Shown here: positions 22,767-32,810 of the stretch, piece by piece
How positions within the stretch are numbered: position 1 is the first letter of the stretch
Layout of the letters: each line of letters begins with the position of its first letter
NCBI GenBank assembly: GCA_030765045.1
Contig: CM060964.1
Coordinates: 273,250,388-273,314,387, forward strand
Reading direction: 5' to 3'
Source: Tenodera sinensis
Taxonomy: Eukaryota > Arthropoda > Insecta > Mantodea > Mantidae
DNA length: 64,000 nucleotides
Translations under genes and position numbers: made by a program
The notes under the pieces: model-generated
What the model was told of the DNA's origin: nothing
Databases searched by the model: none
What the model saw: the letters and a program-made list of their open reading frames with translations, nothing else

Positions 22767-23215
22767 TCGTTTCTTTCTTTCTTTCGTTTTCTTTCTTTCC
22801 TTCCTTCTTTTCTTTCCTTCCTTCTCTCCCTCCCTCTCTCCCCCTCCTTCCCTCCCTCCTTCGCTCGCCTCTTCCTCCCCTCCCTTCCCTCCCTCCTTCT
22901 CTCCCTCATTCCTCCCCTTTCCTCCCTCCTTCCGTCCTTCCCTCCCTCCCTCTCTTCCCCACCCTCCTCTCCCTTCTTCCCCTCCCTCCTTCCCTCCCTC
23001 CTTCCCTCCCCTCCTTTCCTCCTCCCTCCTTCCCTCCCTCCTTTCCTCCCTCCCCTCATTCCCTTCCTCCTTCCTTATCTCCTTCCCTCCCTTCTTCCTT
23101 TTCTCCTTTCTTTCCCTCTCTTTGTCTCTTTCCCTCTCTCTTTGTCTCTTTCTTTCTTTCCTTTCTTTCTTTCTTTCTTTCTTCTTCTTTGTTTCTTTCT
23201 TTGTTTCATTTGTCA
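22363..23215. repeat. Long polypyrimidine tract (TTTC)n / (CCTC)n
   Basis: Over 850 bases almost free of purines on the + strand: mostly TTTC copies to 22800, CCTCCTTCC-rich to 23110, then TTTC again. It starts exactly at the LINE 3' end, so it probably grew from the element's tail. Lys/Glu/Arg or Ser/Leu/Phe ORFs here are artefacts. Confidence 0.95.
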
Positions 23216-23346
23216 GTTTTATGAATTGCAAATCAAGATTTAGATGATCATTTTTTTGCAGTTTCTAATCTGCCAACTAAATTTTGGGAAGGGGGAATCA
23301 ATCTGGAATTTGGAAAATTTTATTTGAAAAACTTACACATCAAAAA

Positions 23347-23450
23347 CAGGTAGAGCCACAAATGAAAAATTGAATGCTATAGCCAAATTCAACCTTTAGC
23401 TCTTATTCTACCTTTCAAAGTGTGCCTACACATGGTTTGTGTGTGTTAGA
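23347..23450 (+). mobile_element. Fold-back SINE family F, old diverged copy
   Basis: GGTAGAGCCACAAATGAAAA (antisense arm) is followed by AAATTCAACCTTT...TTCTACCTTTCAAA (sense arm) and by the family tail CTACACATGGTTTGTGTGTG. It has the same layout as the copies at 28434 and 55890, but with more substitutions and no readable target duplication. Confidence 0.55.
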
Positions 23451-23489
23451 ACTATCAATTACTATTGATTCAGCTTATAAATGAAAATT

Positions 23490-23940
23490 ACAAATCATAG
23501 ACATAGCTAAGCATATTTTGATGCACATTTTGGCTTTCGTAACAATTTTCCTTCATTAATGATGAAACTTGAAGTTTGCAGCTAAGATTTCTTTTGGAGG
23601 TAATAATCCCAATATGCAAGTTAGCAAGACAGGTTTTAAAATAATAAAAAGTTTTCAAGTTTGACAATCTTAGAAGCATGAAGCTCATATTTCCAGAATT
23701 CATTGAAATGTATTTTGTAGATTTTCTTTGGAAAACAAAAATCATATCCCAAACTACCTCTTCTTCTTCTTGCCCTAATGACCTAGCAGTCGACGGGCCC
23801 TTAAATAACACTCAATACTAAATTCTTCTTCTTCTTCTTCTTCTTCTTCTTCTTCTTCTTCTTCTTCTTCTTCTTCTTCTTCTTCTTCTTCTTCTTCTTC
23901 TTCTTCTTCTTCTTCTTCTTCTTCTTCTTCTTCTTCTTCG
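23490..23940 (+). mobile_element. LINE 3' end with (CTT)n tail
   Basis: CTAATGACCTAGCAGTCGAC and GGGCCCTTAAATAACAC at 23775-23811 match the 3' end of the LINE ending at 22362. A (CTT)n run of about 39 copies (23824-23940) follows as the expanded tail. Upstream 5' truncation is not defined; no coding motif is seen in 23490-23770. Confidence 0.6.
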
Positions 23941-24189
23941 TCTTCTTTATTATTACTGTTATTGTTACTGTTACTATTATTACTTCTTCAAAACAAACTG
24001 TTCGAACCGTATTGCGCCAAATGGCATGTTAGGTTTATAAATGCTTATACAAGATCAAACAAATAAATAACAGATTAAGTTATTACAAGACCTCAGATTT
24101 TAGGTACAAACTTATTTTGTTCCTCATGATATATAGAAAATAAGTTGTGTATATACTATGGCAATATATGTTCGAAAATCGGGTCATAT

Positions 24190-24404
24190 ACAACCTAAAA
24201 ATACCTAATTTCATGTTAGAAAATGGTGGTCCTGTACAACCTAAAAATATCTAATTTCATGTTAGAAAATGGTGTTCCTGTACAACCTAAAAATACCTAA
24301 TTTCATGTTAGAAAATGGTGGTCCTGTACAACCTAAAATACCTAATTTCATGTTAGAAAATGGTGGTCCTGTACAACCTAAAAATACCTAATTTCATGTT
24401 AGAA
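24190..24404 (+). repeat. 46-bp minisatellite, about 4.7 copies
   Basis: The unit contains CCTAAAAATACCTAATTTC and GTTAGAAAATGGTGGTCC. Copies differ by one or two bases, and one lacks a single A. No known function. It sits 35 bp before the structured repeat at 24439. Confidence 0.93.
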
Positions 24405-24438
24405 TCTATTTTTACATAATTTTACATTTTTCAATTTG

Positions 24439-24966
24439 ACTCAGGGGTCTCCGTATAGGGGATATGTGAATAGCGACCACAAGGTACCCAAGCTGAGCAG
24501 AACATTACTTCCACTTACTGGTGTTTTGCTCCTCACTGTAACTTTTCTATCTGACCTTACCTTGGTCATCTCTTGTTCTCTTCCGACCCCGATGCTATTA
24601 GGGTTCCTGAGGGCTAGGGAGTCTTTATTTTTCCAACCTCTCCATTTCTCTAATTCCTGTATAAAGTCTTAACCCCTAACATGCTGACCTGTCATGGCAT
24701 GTAATACGTCCTCTGATTGGTAATCAGAGGATATGGTCGGTGAATTTATTTTGATAATTCTCCCGGTCAGGTCGGTGAGACCCGTAAACCAACGACAGGT
24801 GTGGTCCTCCAGACATTCTGGGGGGGTTGTGAGAGAGCGATGTGACCGCCAAAACATAAAAGTATGGTGCTCTCTAAAAAGCGGTTACTATTATTGCTAT
24901 TGCTCTCTTTATATTGGAGAGCAAGAGGATTAATGACTTCATTGTCAGAAGTCCAGCATTAGCTAA
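24439..24966 (+). mobile_element. Structured short retroelement (family S), copy 1
   Basis: It starts ACTCAGGGGTCTCC and ends with a LINE-like tail, GGAGAGCAAGAGGATTAATG then CAGCATTAGCTAACAACAAC. It is nearly identical to 59437-59985 apart from a 17-bp deletion near 24908. A perfect 9-bp hairpin (24710-24718 with 24722-24730) is present. No long ORF. It is either a SINE or a LINE deletion derivative keeping a 5' leader and a 3' end; its tail matches the LINE remnants at 14788 and 28640. Confidence 0.75.
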
Positions 24967-25109
24967 CAACAACATTTTTCAATTTCATTTGGTAATATGG
25001 AAATGCTGTGTAAGCCTGTATACCAATCGTGCCTTGACAACAATCACAGTGAAGAATGCATAATATAGAGGACATTAAGAACATTGTTTTAAATCTGGGG
25101 GACGGTGCA

Positions 25110-25601
25110 GTGAGAATTACTTCAGCTAAAGAGCTTCTGCAGGTCCCAACAATTGTCCATGATATTGCATTCATCAAATCACTATGTATTTCTAGTCCCC
25201 ACTATTAATGCTCTGGACTAGTCTTCAAGCAATCAGTCTACATGCAATTGGGAATGACGGAAGAAGCGACAGAAAAAATCAACTGTTTTCCTGTTTAAGT
25301 TGGTGAAAAAGTTTCTGAAAAACTCAAATCAGTGGTTCAAAACAATCCCAGCACTGACAGTTCTCTGCACAGTTGCTGAAATCTTCTCTGGCAAAACACC
25401 TGAACATGAATGTGTCATTCCCTTTCATCTAATACCAATATTTAAATATGCTCTGGTGACATCAGTTGATATGGAATGCTCATTTTTGGCTTATAAGATG
25501 ATGTTATCTGACAAGCGATGCAGTTTCCTAATGGAAATCTTAGAAAAGGTGTTAGTTGTTTACTATTACTCTAATTATGAACATGTACAATTAAGAGTGT
25601 A
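25110..25601 (+). pseudogene. hAT-type (CGGBP1-like) transposase C-terminal fragment
   Basis: The readable part, 25300-25601, has LVKKFLKNSNQWFKTI, then PIFKYALVTSVDMECSFLAY and KMMLSDKRCSFLMEILEKVL. YAPxTSVDVERSFSxYK...LSDRR is the C-terminal dimerisation motif of a hAT-derived family widespread in insects. Upstream sequence in the same direction (25110-25290) is weakly similar with stops. No TIR was located. Confidence 0.6.
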
Positions 25602-26389
25602 AAATGGTTTGCCTAATTTGTAATGGGAAATAAAATGTCAGATTTGTTCACCTATTTTTGTAATTTTAGAACATATTTTGAATCATATTTTAGGTACCTA
25701 ATTTAAGATTTTTAGGAACTAAAACTCTGAGGTATACTTATTGCAAATAGTTAAATGGATCAATACTTGCCAGGAATTGAAGATATAAAAGTGCAACATG
25801 ATTTAGTGAATAATTTGATCATTGTCTGTGAATAATTGATTTTATAATGGTTAAGATGTCCTAGTAAAATCATTTGCACTTGCAAATAAAAACGCATGGT
25901 GATTCTAGATGAAAACGTTGCAGGTAACTTTTAAATTTTTCATGTCCAGTATTAAATTGAGTATGAATATAAGGTGGTCTGAAGTACTTGCAAGAGATGT
26001 GTTAAAAAACTGAAGGGAAAAATAAATTTTTTGTTAGCTGTCCATTTAAGCTGCTTAACTAGAGCTTATTCCACATTTCTAGCTATTTCTTTCTTTAGAA
26101 ACTTTTTGAATATGAATTTGGGATAACAAATAGCCAAATTCCAGGTTAGATTTCGTAGAAAGTTTTGCAAACTGATCAGCTCTCCCGTTTTGCAAAAATT
26201 TCACTGTGACTCTTAAACCTCCATTGGTCGCTAGAGGCCTGAGAGACCTGTAGGTTTATTTAAATGTTATAGTTTGCAAATGAATATGCCTACGTAATTG
26301 CCTGACTAGGATAGCTAACATTAAACTTTGACTCTATGACTCTGTAACAACTTGTGGAGAGGGACTTAACACCTCAACTGAAAGGCAAT
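25602..26389. other. No gene recognised (intron)
   Basis: AT-rich intronic sequence with no coding motif or repeat boundary that I can define. Confidence 0.5.
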
Positions 26390-26950
26390 ATTTTGTGCCC
26401 ATGCCCCTTATGGGGCAGCTCTCAGGAGGATGGATGAGGCAAGTGGATCCTAAGGGCAGTTGGAACGTTGCCATGACAGAACAGGTGGCAGGATCCCTAC
26501 ATTTTCCCAATTAGAAGCACCCTGGTGGAAGTTGGCTCAGCCCGTTTCCTCTCCCACCCCTTTGGGGTTTGTACTCCCGAGGGGTGGTGCAGGACTAGGA
26601 AACCGGCCTTTCTCACCTCCTCAGACTTGTATCATCCCATGTGGGGCCCGGAAATCAGTAGGCTTGCCATCCAGCTTGGGGAAGGAGATTTCCGGAGCTC
26701 ATTCTTTTGCCTTGCTGTGTTGCTGCCACAATGCTCACCGGCATTTCCAACCCTGAAAGAAACCTAATGGAATGAAGGGTGAAATGAAGTGATTAATGTA
26801 ATGAAAGAAATTCGGAGGACATGGAACTCTTTTCCAGCATTCACCTGGCAACTCTGGAAACCTCCAAAAAATCCCATGGGTCAGGGATCCAACTCACGTT
26901 CTGAATGCGGCACATAGATGTTACTGGCCTGAACCATCCTGCTCAGTAAC
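26390..26950. other. GC-rich unassigned block
   Basis: About 560 bases clearly richer in G and C than their surroundings, including CCCCTTATGGGG and CCCCTTTGGGG words. Two overlapping ORFs (26460-26767) carry no recognised domain. It has the look of a LINE or SINE leader, but no partner copy is in the window. Confidence 0.35.
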
Positions 26951-27369
26951 ATTACACTTTACTCAGTTATTTGCTTCAGCAACAACCTTGTCTATTGGTT
27001 ACTTCAGCTGTGAGAATGACTAACTAGCAGTTACATGTTGCACTGGTCAATCAGAGCCTACTCTCATTACATATTGCTTACACTTGTTTTTCCTCGTTAT
27101 TGGTTTGCCATTGCAAGTAGTATGTTACTACTTCTCACAAACAGGGATATAATCTACAAAATCCCAAGGATTTGGAAGAAGTGCATCATCTACTTTGTGA
27201 CGATGATGTCTTACCTGTAGATGACAACTTGCATGAATTAGATAATTCTAATTCTGAAGATAAACTGAAAACAAGCACTTTTGATTCAGAAAATGATATG
27301 GAGAAGAGGATGAAAGGAACCTGTGCAATGTGTATTTTATAGGTAACCTCATGCTTATCGAAGTGATTG

Positions 27370-27485
27370 TTGTTGTTGCTACTATTAATATTATTATTAA
27401 TATTATTGTTATTGTTATTATTATTGTTATTATTTATGTTATTGTTATATTATTATTGTTATCATTATTGTTGCTGTTGTTGACA
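27370..27485. repeat. (ATT/GTT)n microsatellite
   Basis: Imperfect trinucleotide run, 160 bp before the second ABHD2-type exon's acceptor. Confidence 0.9.
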
Positions 27486-27647
27486 GTTCATTTCAAATTA
27501 CAAGTCGTACACCTGAACATCACAATTTCTTATCTTTCCGTGTAGTGTAACTTTCCCTTCTAGTTAAAGCATCTTACACAATTAGGTCCTCTTGAGCTCA
27601 AGAGACAACAGACATTTACATTTTTATTAATTTCTTTTGTTTTACAG

Positions 27648-27842
27648 GGGTACAAAATGGCTGCTCAATTGGCAAAATTTCAGAAGATTTTATTTGTATG
27701 TAATGACAGAGAGTGTGAAAGCGATAATCTTAAAACATCGTCATGCTCTGCTTAATGAGGAAGTGAAACGTCGATTCAACTTGAATGAAAGAGATATCAT
27801 TGCTGCAGCTACTCTTCCTGAACTGGATGATGCCTATACAAG
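27648..27842 (+). CDS. ABHD2-type hydrolase, second exon in window
   Basis: The acceptor TTTTACAG ends at 27647; the donor GTATAG at 27843 is weaker than the others. The exon supplies one base to finish the previous codon and leaves two. It encodes NFRRFYLYVMTESVKAIIL then KHRHALLNEEVKRRF, and ends with LPELDDAYTR. This matches the helical cap segment of ABHD2, which has RRFYNFLMADNMK at the same place. No stop or lesion is seen. It follows a 13.2-kb intron filled with LINEs and satellites. Confidence 0.92.
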
Positions 27843-28433
27843 GTATAGTCTCAGAACACTCAAACTGAAGTGGGTATATTTCGTACTTAATTACAAATAT
27901 GTGTCCCTTACATTGCTGGGCCATGGATTATATGTACGTGTGCTTCATGCACTGTCTATTACATTGGGGGACATTCTGTTCTAAAACTCCTGTGTTGCTT
28001 ACTTGTGAGTGATAGTAACATGCGCTATAAACAGTACTAACATTCTTATATGTTGTGTTGAAGGTGGTATCCATCTGCATTAAGACATTCCTGGCATTTC
28101 TCATAATGGGTTGTAATTCATTATCAATAGTCTTGCTGTAGGATTTCAATTTTAAATGTTTAGCAGCTCTATGAGCAGATTTTTTTAAACATCTGAATGC
28201 TCTGCAGTACATCTAGATCACAGGTGCACAAGTGTGGTTCTTTGTGTCACAGCTTGGTGACATAATTTCTCCCACTACAGTCATCCATTACTCAATATAA
28301 CGTTTGATTGATGTGTTCTGAGCACAGAGCAGCACTGACAGCCGACAGCATACAACAAGGAACAGGATGCCAATAATGCGATGTTTCCATGGTAACTGGG
28401 AAAGTTATTTTGTTAGTAAATAATGTAAACATT

Positions 28434-28548
28434 TAAGAGGTGGAATCAGGACTGAGAAATTCAATGCCACCTGATGCCACCTCTTAAACATTGCCCACAC
28501 ATGGCTTGTGTACTTGAAAACACCAGCATTAAGTTTGTTGGCATAATT
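28434..28548 (+). mobile_element. Fold-back SINE (family F), copy 2, short
   Basis: It begins TAAGAGGTGGAATCAGG, whose reverse complement recurs (16 of 17 bases) at 28470-28486, then continues as sense SINE tail (CCCACACATGGCTTGTG, AAGTTTGTTGGCATAA). A 15-bp target duplication, AATAATGTAAACATT, flanks it at 28419-28433 and 28549-28563. There is no tRNA-like head, so it is 5'-truncated before folding back. Confidence 0.78.
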
Positions 28549-28639
28549 AATAATGTAAACATTGTTTCATTAACTGCAGCAGTAAATACATTTATAGGGT
28601 ATTTAACAAAATGGGATAACCAACTATAATTTGAAGATT

Positions 28640-28925
28640 TTGTTAGCTAATGCTGGATTTCTGACAATGAAGTTATTAATCCTCTTGCTCTCCAATATTT
28701 TTCACTGATGATGGGGCACTAGAAGTGGCTGGGCATATTTGAAGGTGGTCTCGGTCTATTTCCTGTTGCAGACTACATAGAGGACAGAGTGGTGAAGAAT
28801 ATATCCCAATTCTCTTTGAATTCAGAATTGACTAATCTTTTAGCTGCATAAAATGGTAGATTAACTATAGATTTCTGTACACTGCTGGTACCTTTTTTTG
28901 CAAGAAAATCAGCTTTGTCATTGGG
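28640..28925 (-). mobile_element. LINE 3' end (lineage K): RNase H end, zinc motif, tail
   Basis: On the minus strand, with frame changes: ADFLAKK-like text near 28910, CPLCSLQQEIDRDHLQIC near 28770, then GTGAAAAATATTGGAGAGCA to CCAGCATTAGCTAACAAAA. The final 70 bases nearly match the tails of family S at 24910-24966 and 59909-59985. It gives the autonomous partner whose 3' end family S shares. Confidence 0.68.
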
Positions 28926-28927
28926 TG

Positions 28928-29013
28928 GTATAAATAAAAACTAGCTAGTGCTTGTGAGCTGAAGCTGGTAAGCAAGTTGAGAATAAGCAAAAGGTCGTGA
29001 TTTGGTATAAATA
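28928..29013 (-). repeat. TTTTTATTTATACC-bounded repeat unit, locus 1
   Basis: GGTATAAATAAAAAC occurs at both ends of this 86-bp stretch. Read on the minus strand, the interior contains AGCTTCAGCTCACAAG, matching AGCTTCAGCTTGCAAG in the array at 31.95 kb. Confidence 0.6.
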
Positions 29014-29939
29014 AAAACTTCCCCTCTTCCGCCAGCTCTTGCTTCCAACACACAGCTTTACCTCCGTGACCTTCACCAGGCCACGTAAACAAACACACCT
29101 TTTTCATGTCTGGAGGGGATTTAAATATTTGCTGCATTTAAATATCCATATACTATTCATGTTAAACATGATAGAAATACTGATTTTAAAGAACGAAAAT
29201 GTAAGTAAAGATTTGGCAAATTAAATAGAAATTAAGATTCGCCTGGCATTCCACCAATAACGTTCATACACTTTCTAAATTCCATCAGTGATTTTCTTAA
29301 TTTTATAGTGTTGAGAACTTGTATCAACTGATATATGGAAGTAGATAATTTGTACTCGTGTGTTTGCACCGTTATACTGATATCTTTTACATATATATAT
29401 ATAAAATATCAATAACTAATTCCAAGAGTGAGTGTGTGGGGACTAATTCCAAGACTTTATCATAAATTAAAGCTATGCCGGATGAAGAAGTTTCATTTCG
29501 TGGAAATTTCAATTTAGGGTTGGTTTTATATGAAAGTCTTCAGTTATAACCCGGTTATGATTTGCACAATATTCCACTCTATGTATCGCTTTGATTACAT
29601 TATCGTTGGTAATGAGAGCAGATCACTATTACCTCATTCACATTATGTTTAGCGTTATCGTACACAGGCAAGATGACAACACCTTAGGATGTATACAGAT
29701 TGTTAAAAGGTCCCCTTCGTGTTTCATTTCCCTCTGGAAGCAATTGCTGCGGAAGCAAGTCTACGTTTTCTCTTTAAATGTGATTATAATTGTTTATATC
29801 TGCATCCAAGTCCCTACTTATTGTGTAAATTTTTAGTTCCTCAACCACTAAACGTATAGTAGAGGAATTATTGCATTCCACCCAATAATTCGATATCGAG
29901 ATTAAAGCAGAAATACAGCTTCTGAGCCTTTCTGAATAG

Positions 29940-30400
29940 AGAGAGAGAGAGCCCTAGGTGTGCGTGCCTGTATGTGTGTGTGTGAACATCAAAAGGCGCT
30001 TATAAAAACGAAATTTCGTATTGAAGTTCAGTAATCTCCAAGAGTGCGACTTTATGGAAACCCTCCATCTAAAACTAACTTTTACATGGATAAACATTCC
30101 TAATTTTTAATTTTCTCAAAAATGGCCACTGTACTCATATTTTGATTAAAATGGAATATATTGATATTTACATGATAATTGAAATATAGGTATACCTTTA
30201 ATTTCGGGGGAATAGCCTGTGAATTGTTTTCATTCTGAATCACATTTCCATAACAGATAAACTGTAGGAGATAGACGAAGTCTTACTACACAAAAAAATG
30301 TGTATCTAATTAAAGCACACAGTTTACGTCAATTTCTTTTTTTTTGGGGGGGGGGGGGGGCAGGGATAAATGAAACAGTAATTGGGATTTATCCGAACTT
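29940..30400 (+). repeat. Unclassified repeat X, copy 1
   Basis: It is similar to 51950-52400: TAGGAGATAGAC...TCTTACTACACA, GTGTATCTAATTAAAGCACA against GTAGATCTCTTTAAAACATG, and TCAAAAATGG followed by GATTAAAAT in both. Identity is perhaps 60-65% by eye. A run of 16 G lies at 30344-30360. No coding signal. Confidence 0.55.
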
Positions 30401-30633
30401 CCAACACATGGTGATTATCCTTTTTATAAATTTAAACCTAGATTCCCATAATTTGATGATCTGCGTCTATTACAAGTGATATACTGAAAGATTACTTTTA
30501 CTATAGTGTTCTGTTGATCTGCTCTAGAACTGGGCAATTACAATTCATGGAAGATCAAAATAGGCAATTCTAAGATTTTAAAAGTGTTATCTGAATTAAA
30601 GCTATACCTACTTTGTGAAAGAGTTTCTTATAA

Positions 30634-31300
30634 ACTAAGTTAAGTAGATTTTCCGGGTTTGTGGGCCGTGGTCGAGTTGGATTACCTTCCTCCGACGTTT
30701 CGCTGGAAACTGCGTCCAGCATCTTCAGGGTCAACCTCCGTTATTAGTGGCTGCACATAAATTAAAGTTCACTACAAACTTTCATATTCAACTTTGTTTG
30801 TTATTAGTGTCCATGGTAACAAATTTTCACGATCGCTCGTTCTCATAAATACCAACATGAGATTATCGATCTCAAAATGCCGGCAAATGGGACGTCTCTG
30901 ATCATGGTATAAAGGAGAAAGCAAAACTTGGCTCCCGGCTCTAATAAGAGGGAGAAGAAAACCCGAAACACCGAAAGCTTTCTCCTTTATACCATGATCA
31001 GAGACGTCCCATTTGCCGGCATTTTGAGATCGATAATCTCATGTTGGTATTTATGAGAACGAGCGATCGTGAAAATTTGTTACCATGGACACTAATAACA
31101 AACAAAGTTGAATATGAAAGTTTGTAGTGAACTTTAATTTATGTGCAGCCACTAATAACGGAGGTTGACCCTGAAGATGCTGGACACAGTTTCCAGCGAA
31201 ACGTCGGAGGAAGGTAATCCAACTCGACCACGGCCCACAAACCCGGAAAATCTACTTAACTTAGTTGATAATGCCGGCCGTGAAAGCCTCAGCACTTACA
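30634..31300 (+). mobile_element. Palindromic Penelope-type terminal unit with 11-bp target duplication
   Basis: Arms 30633-30922 and 30977-31266 are exact-length inverted copies (290 bp, no indel); I found one substitution. The loop is 54 bp. The right arm carries CTGAAGATGCTGGACACAG...CAGCGAAACGTCGG and CCCGGAAAATCTAC, as in the Penelope repeat near 2460-2560. A 34-bp extension with GCCGGCCGTGAAAGCC follows the right arm only. GTTTCTTATAA flanks the unit (30623-30633, 31301-31311). Confidence 0.82.
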
Positions 31301-31584
31301 GTTTCTTATAAGCTTATTTTATACGTATAATTCGACCTTGAGCATTATGCTCTTCATACCTGCTGCATGTTTGTATAAGCACGTTCGTATGTGTTTTGAT
31401 TCCATTATCAGGTTTCCGGTAATGAAAGTGGATCACTATGACATCACTCGCATTCTAACCAGGCAAGATCACAACACCTCAGGAAAATGTCCTTGTATCA
31501 TCGGAGCTGATATAGCAGCAAATATCTCCAAGAGTAGAGTTTATTATATTTTACAACACGTATGTATTTCACTCACCATGGTTG

Positions 31585-31796
31585 AAGAAAGCAGTGTATT
31601 TATGAGGCGCTTTGTTCATCTATTGAAGGAAAATCAAGACATTCTATTAAAAGCACAGTTGTCAGAAAGTAAGTGCAAAAGTTTAGCAGTAGCTACAGTA
31701 AAGCAACAATTGGAGGAAGAGTTTAAAACATACATCAACGAGATGCAAATACTTAAAAAAAAGCAACTTAAAAACAAGTATGAAGTCCAAAAGTGA
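31585..31796 (+). pseudogene. Possible hAT-element coding remnant
   Basis: An open stretch with ESSVFMRRFVHLLKENQDIL and KQQLEEEFKTYINEMQILKK, predicted helical, with no firm family match. It is assigned to the hAT only by position, 340 bp before the clear transposase C-terminus. Confidence 0.3.
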
Positions 31797-31935
31797 TTTT
31801 AAACTAATTGGCAATAAGCCAGTTGTTTTAAAACAGTGGGAGCAGGAAATCCTGGCCATGTTACTAACTGAATGAGCAAGCTGAGGTACCTACATAGCTA
31901 CCTCAGAAAAAGCCAGCAAAAGCTTCGTCGGAGTG

Positions 31936-32105
31936 AGGAAAGCAGGTTTTTATTTATACCATTTCGCGAGCAATAGCTCCGCGGCCAAGGTCGGGAAGCT
32001 TCAGCTTGCAAGGAGATGGAGCAGAAGGTTTTTATTTATACGAAACCAACCTCCTACTCTGAATTAGTGAGAAAAAGCTAATGCTTGCTTTTATTTATAC
32101 CACCC
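31936..32105 (+). repeat. TTTTTATTTATACC-bounded repeat units, locus 2
   Basis: Three copies of TTTTATTTATAC at about 31947, 32029 and 32090 bound two units of roughly 80 and 60 bp. The last is followed by CACCCA, as at locus 1. It lies just before the hAT transposase fragment. Confidence 0.6.
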
Positions 32106-32135
32106 ATTACCTCATTTGAAGATGTGTAATTTCCC

Positions 32136-32587
32136 ATGGATACAGCCCTTAAGAATTATAAATCCATTAGTTGGCTACAGAAAATCCTGCATGAACTATC
32201 TGCTACATTTGAATCCAAATTTTCCAATCTAAAAAATACGGGAAATGAAATCTGTATATGCACAAACTCTTTCAATTTTTGGTACATTATTCATTGTTTG
32301 GTCTGCAAGATGAATTAGAGCATTTAGAAACCATAATTACTGATCAAAATATGAAAAATGTAAACCTTGATTTCTACAATTATCAAGTGAAAGCTTCGCC
32401 AAGCAAAACCCATCTAATTGCAATTTTCGGCACAACATACTTGTGTGAACTAACTTTTTCCAAAATGAGTGTACTAAAAGGTAATGTAAGGTCTACATTA
32501 ACTGACAAGCATTTTGGTATGTTACTTCGGTTATGTACAATGTCTTTATCCCAGGACATTGAGGCATTAGTGAGATCAAAACACTAG
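32136..32587 (+). pseudogene. hAT transposase C-terminal domain, frameshifted
   Basis: Two frames join near 32270. Then LQDELEHLETIITDQNM leads to the dimerisation motif LIAIFGTTYLCELTFSKMSV and RSTLTDKHFGMLLRLCTMSL. (M/I)FGTTYxCExxFSxM...RSxLTDxHL is typical of the GTF2IRD2/ZBED5-like hAT group. The stop lies 215 bp before the right TIR. Confidence 0.8.
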
Positions 32588-32810
32588 CAATCGTCATCAC
32601 AGAGAAGTAAATAAAATGCGCCTCATTCAAAATAAATAACAAATAACAATTTTGTCACAGTTTAGTACACAAACAAACATTCACAGTGCAAAGGCCATTT
32701 ACATACTTCAGCACCAAACAAGTGTGGGAGGCTTAGTTATGTCGTAGCAGTGGATAGAGGACTGAAGCATTTCTCCTCAGTAGTGTGAGTTGTGCACCTG
32801 TGATCTAGAC

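Larger units (their letters stand above)
28219..32802 (+). mobile_element. hAT transposon with TIRs and 8-bp target duplication, heavily interrupted
   Basis: The left end is CACAGGTGCACAA and the right end is its reverse complement TTGTGCACCTGTG. They are flanked by ATCTAGAT (28211-28218) and ATCTAGAC (32803-32810): an 8-bp duplication with one change, fitting the nnnTAnnn preference of Buster-like hATs. A transposase C-terminal domain lies near the right end. Nested inside are a fold-back SINE, a LINE 3' end, a short minisatellite and a 667-bp palindromic unit. A segment at 29580-29700 is partly repeated at 31390-31500. Confidence 0.75.

Noticed and set aside
22315..23231. 220- and 167-residue Arg/Lys/Glu ORFs on the minus strand
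   Set aside because: Simple TTTC/CCTC repeats lack stops in these frames; low complexity only.
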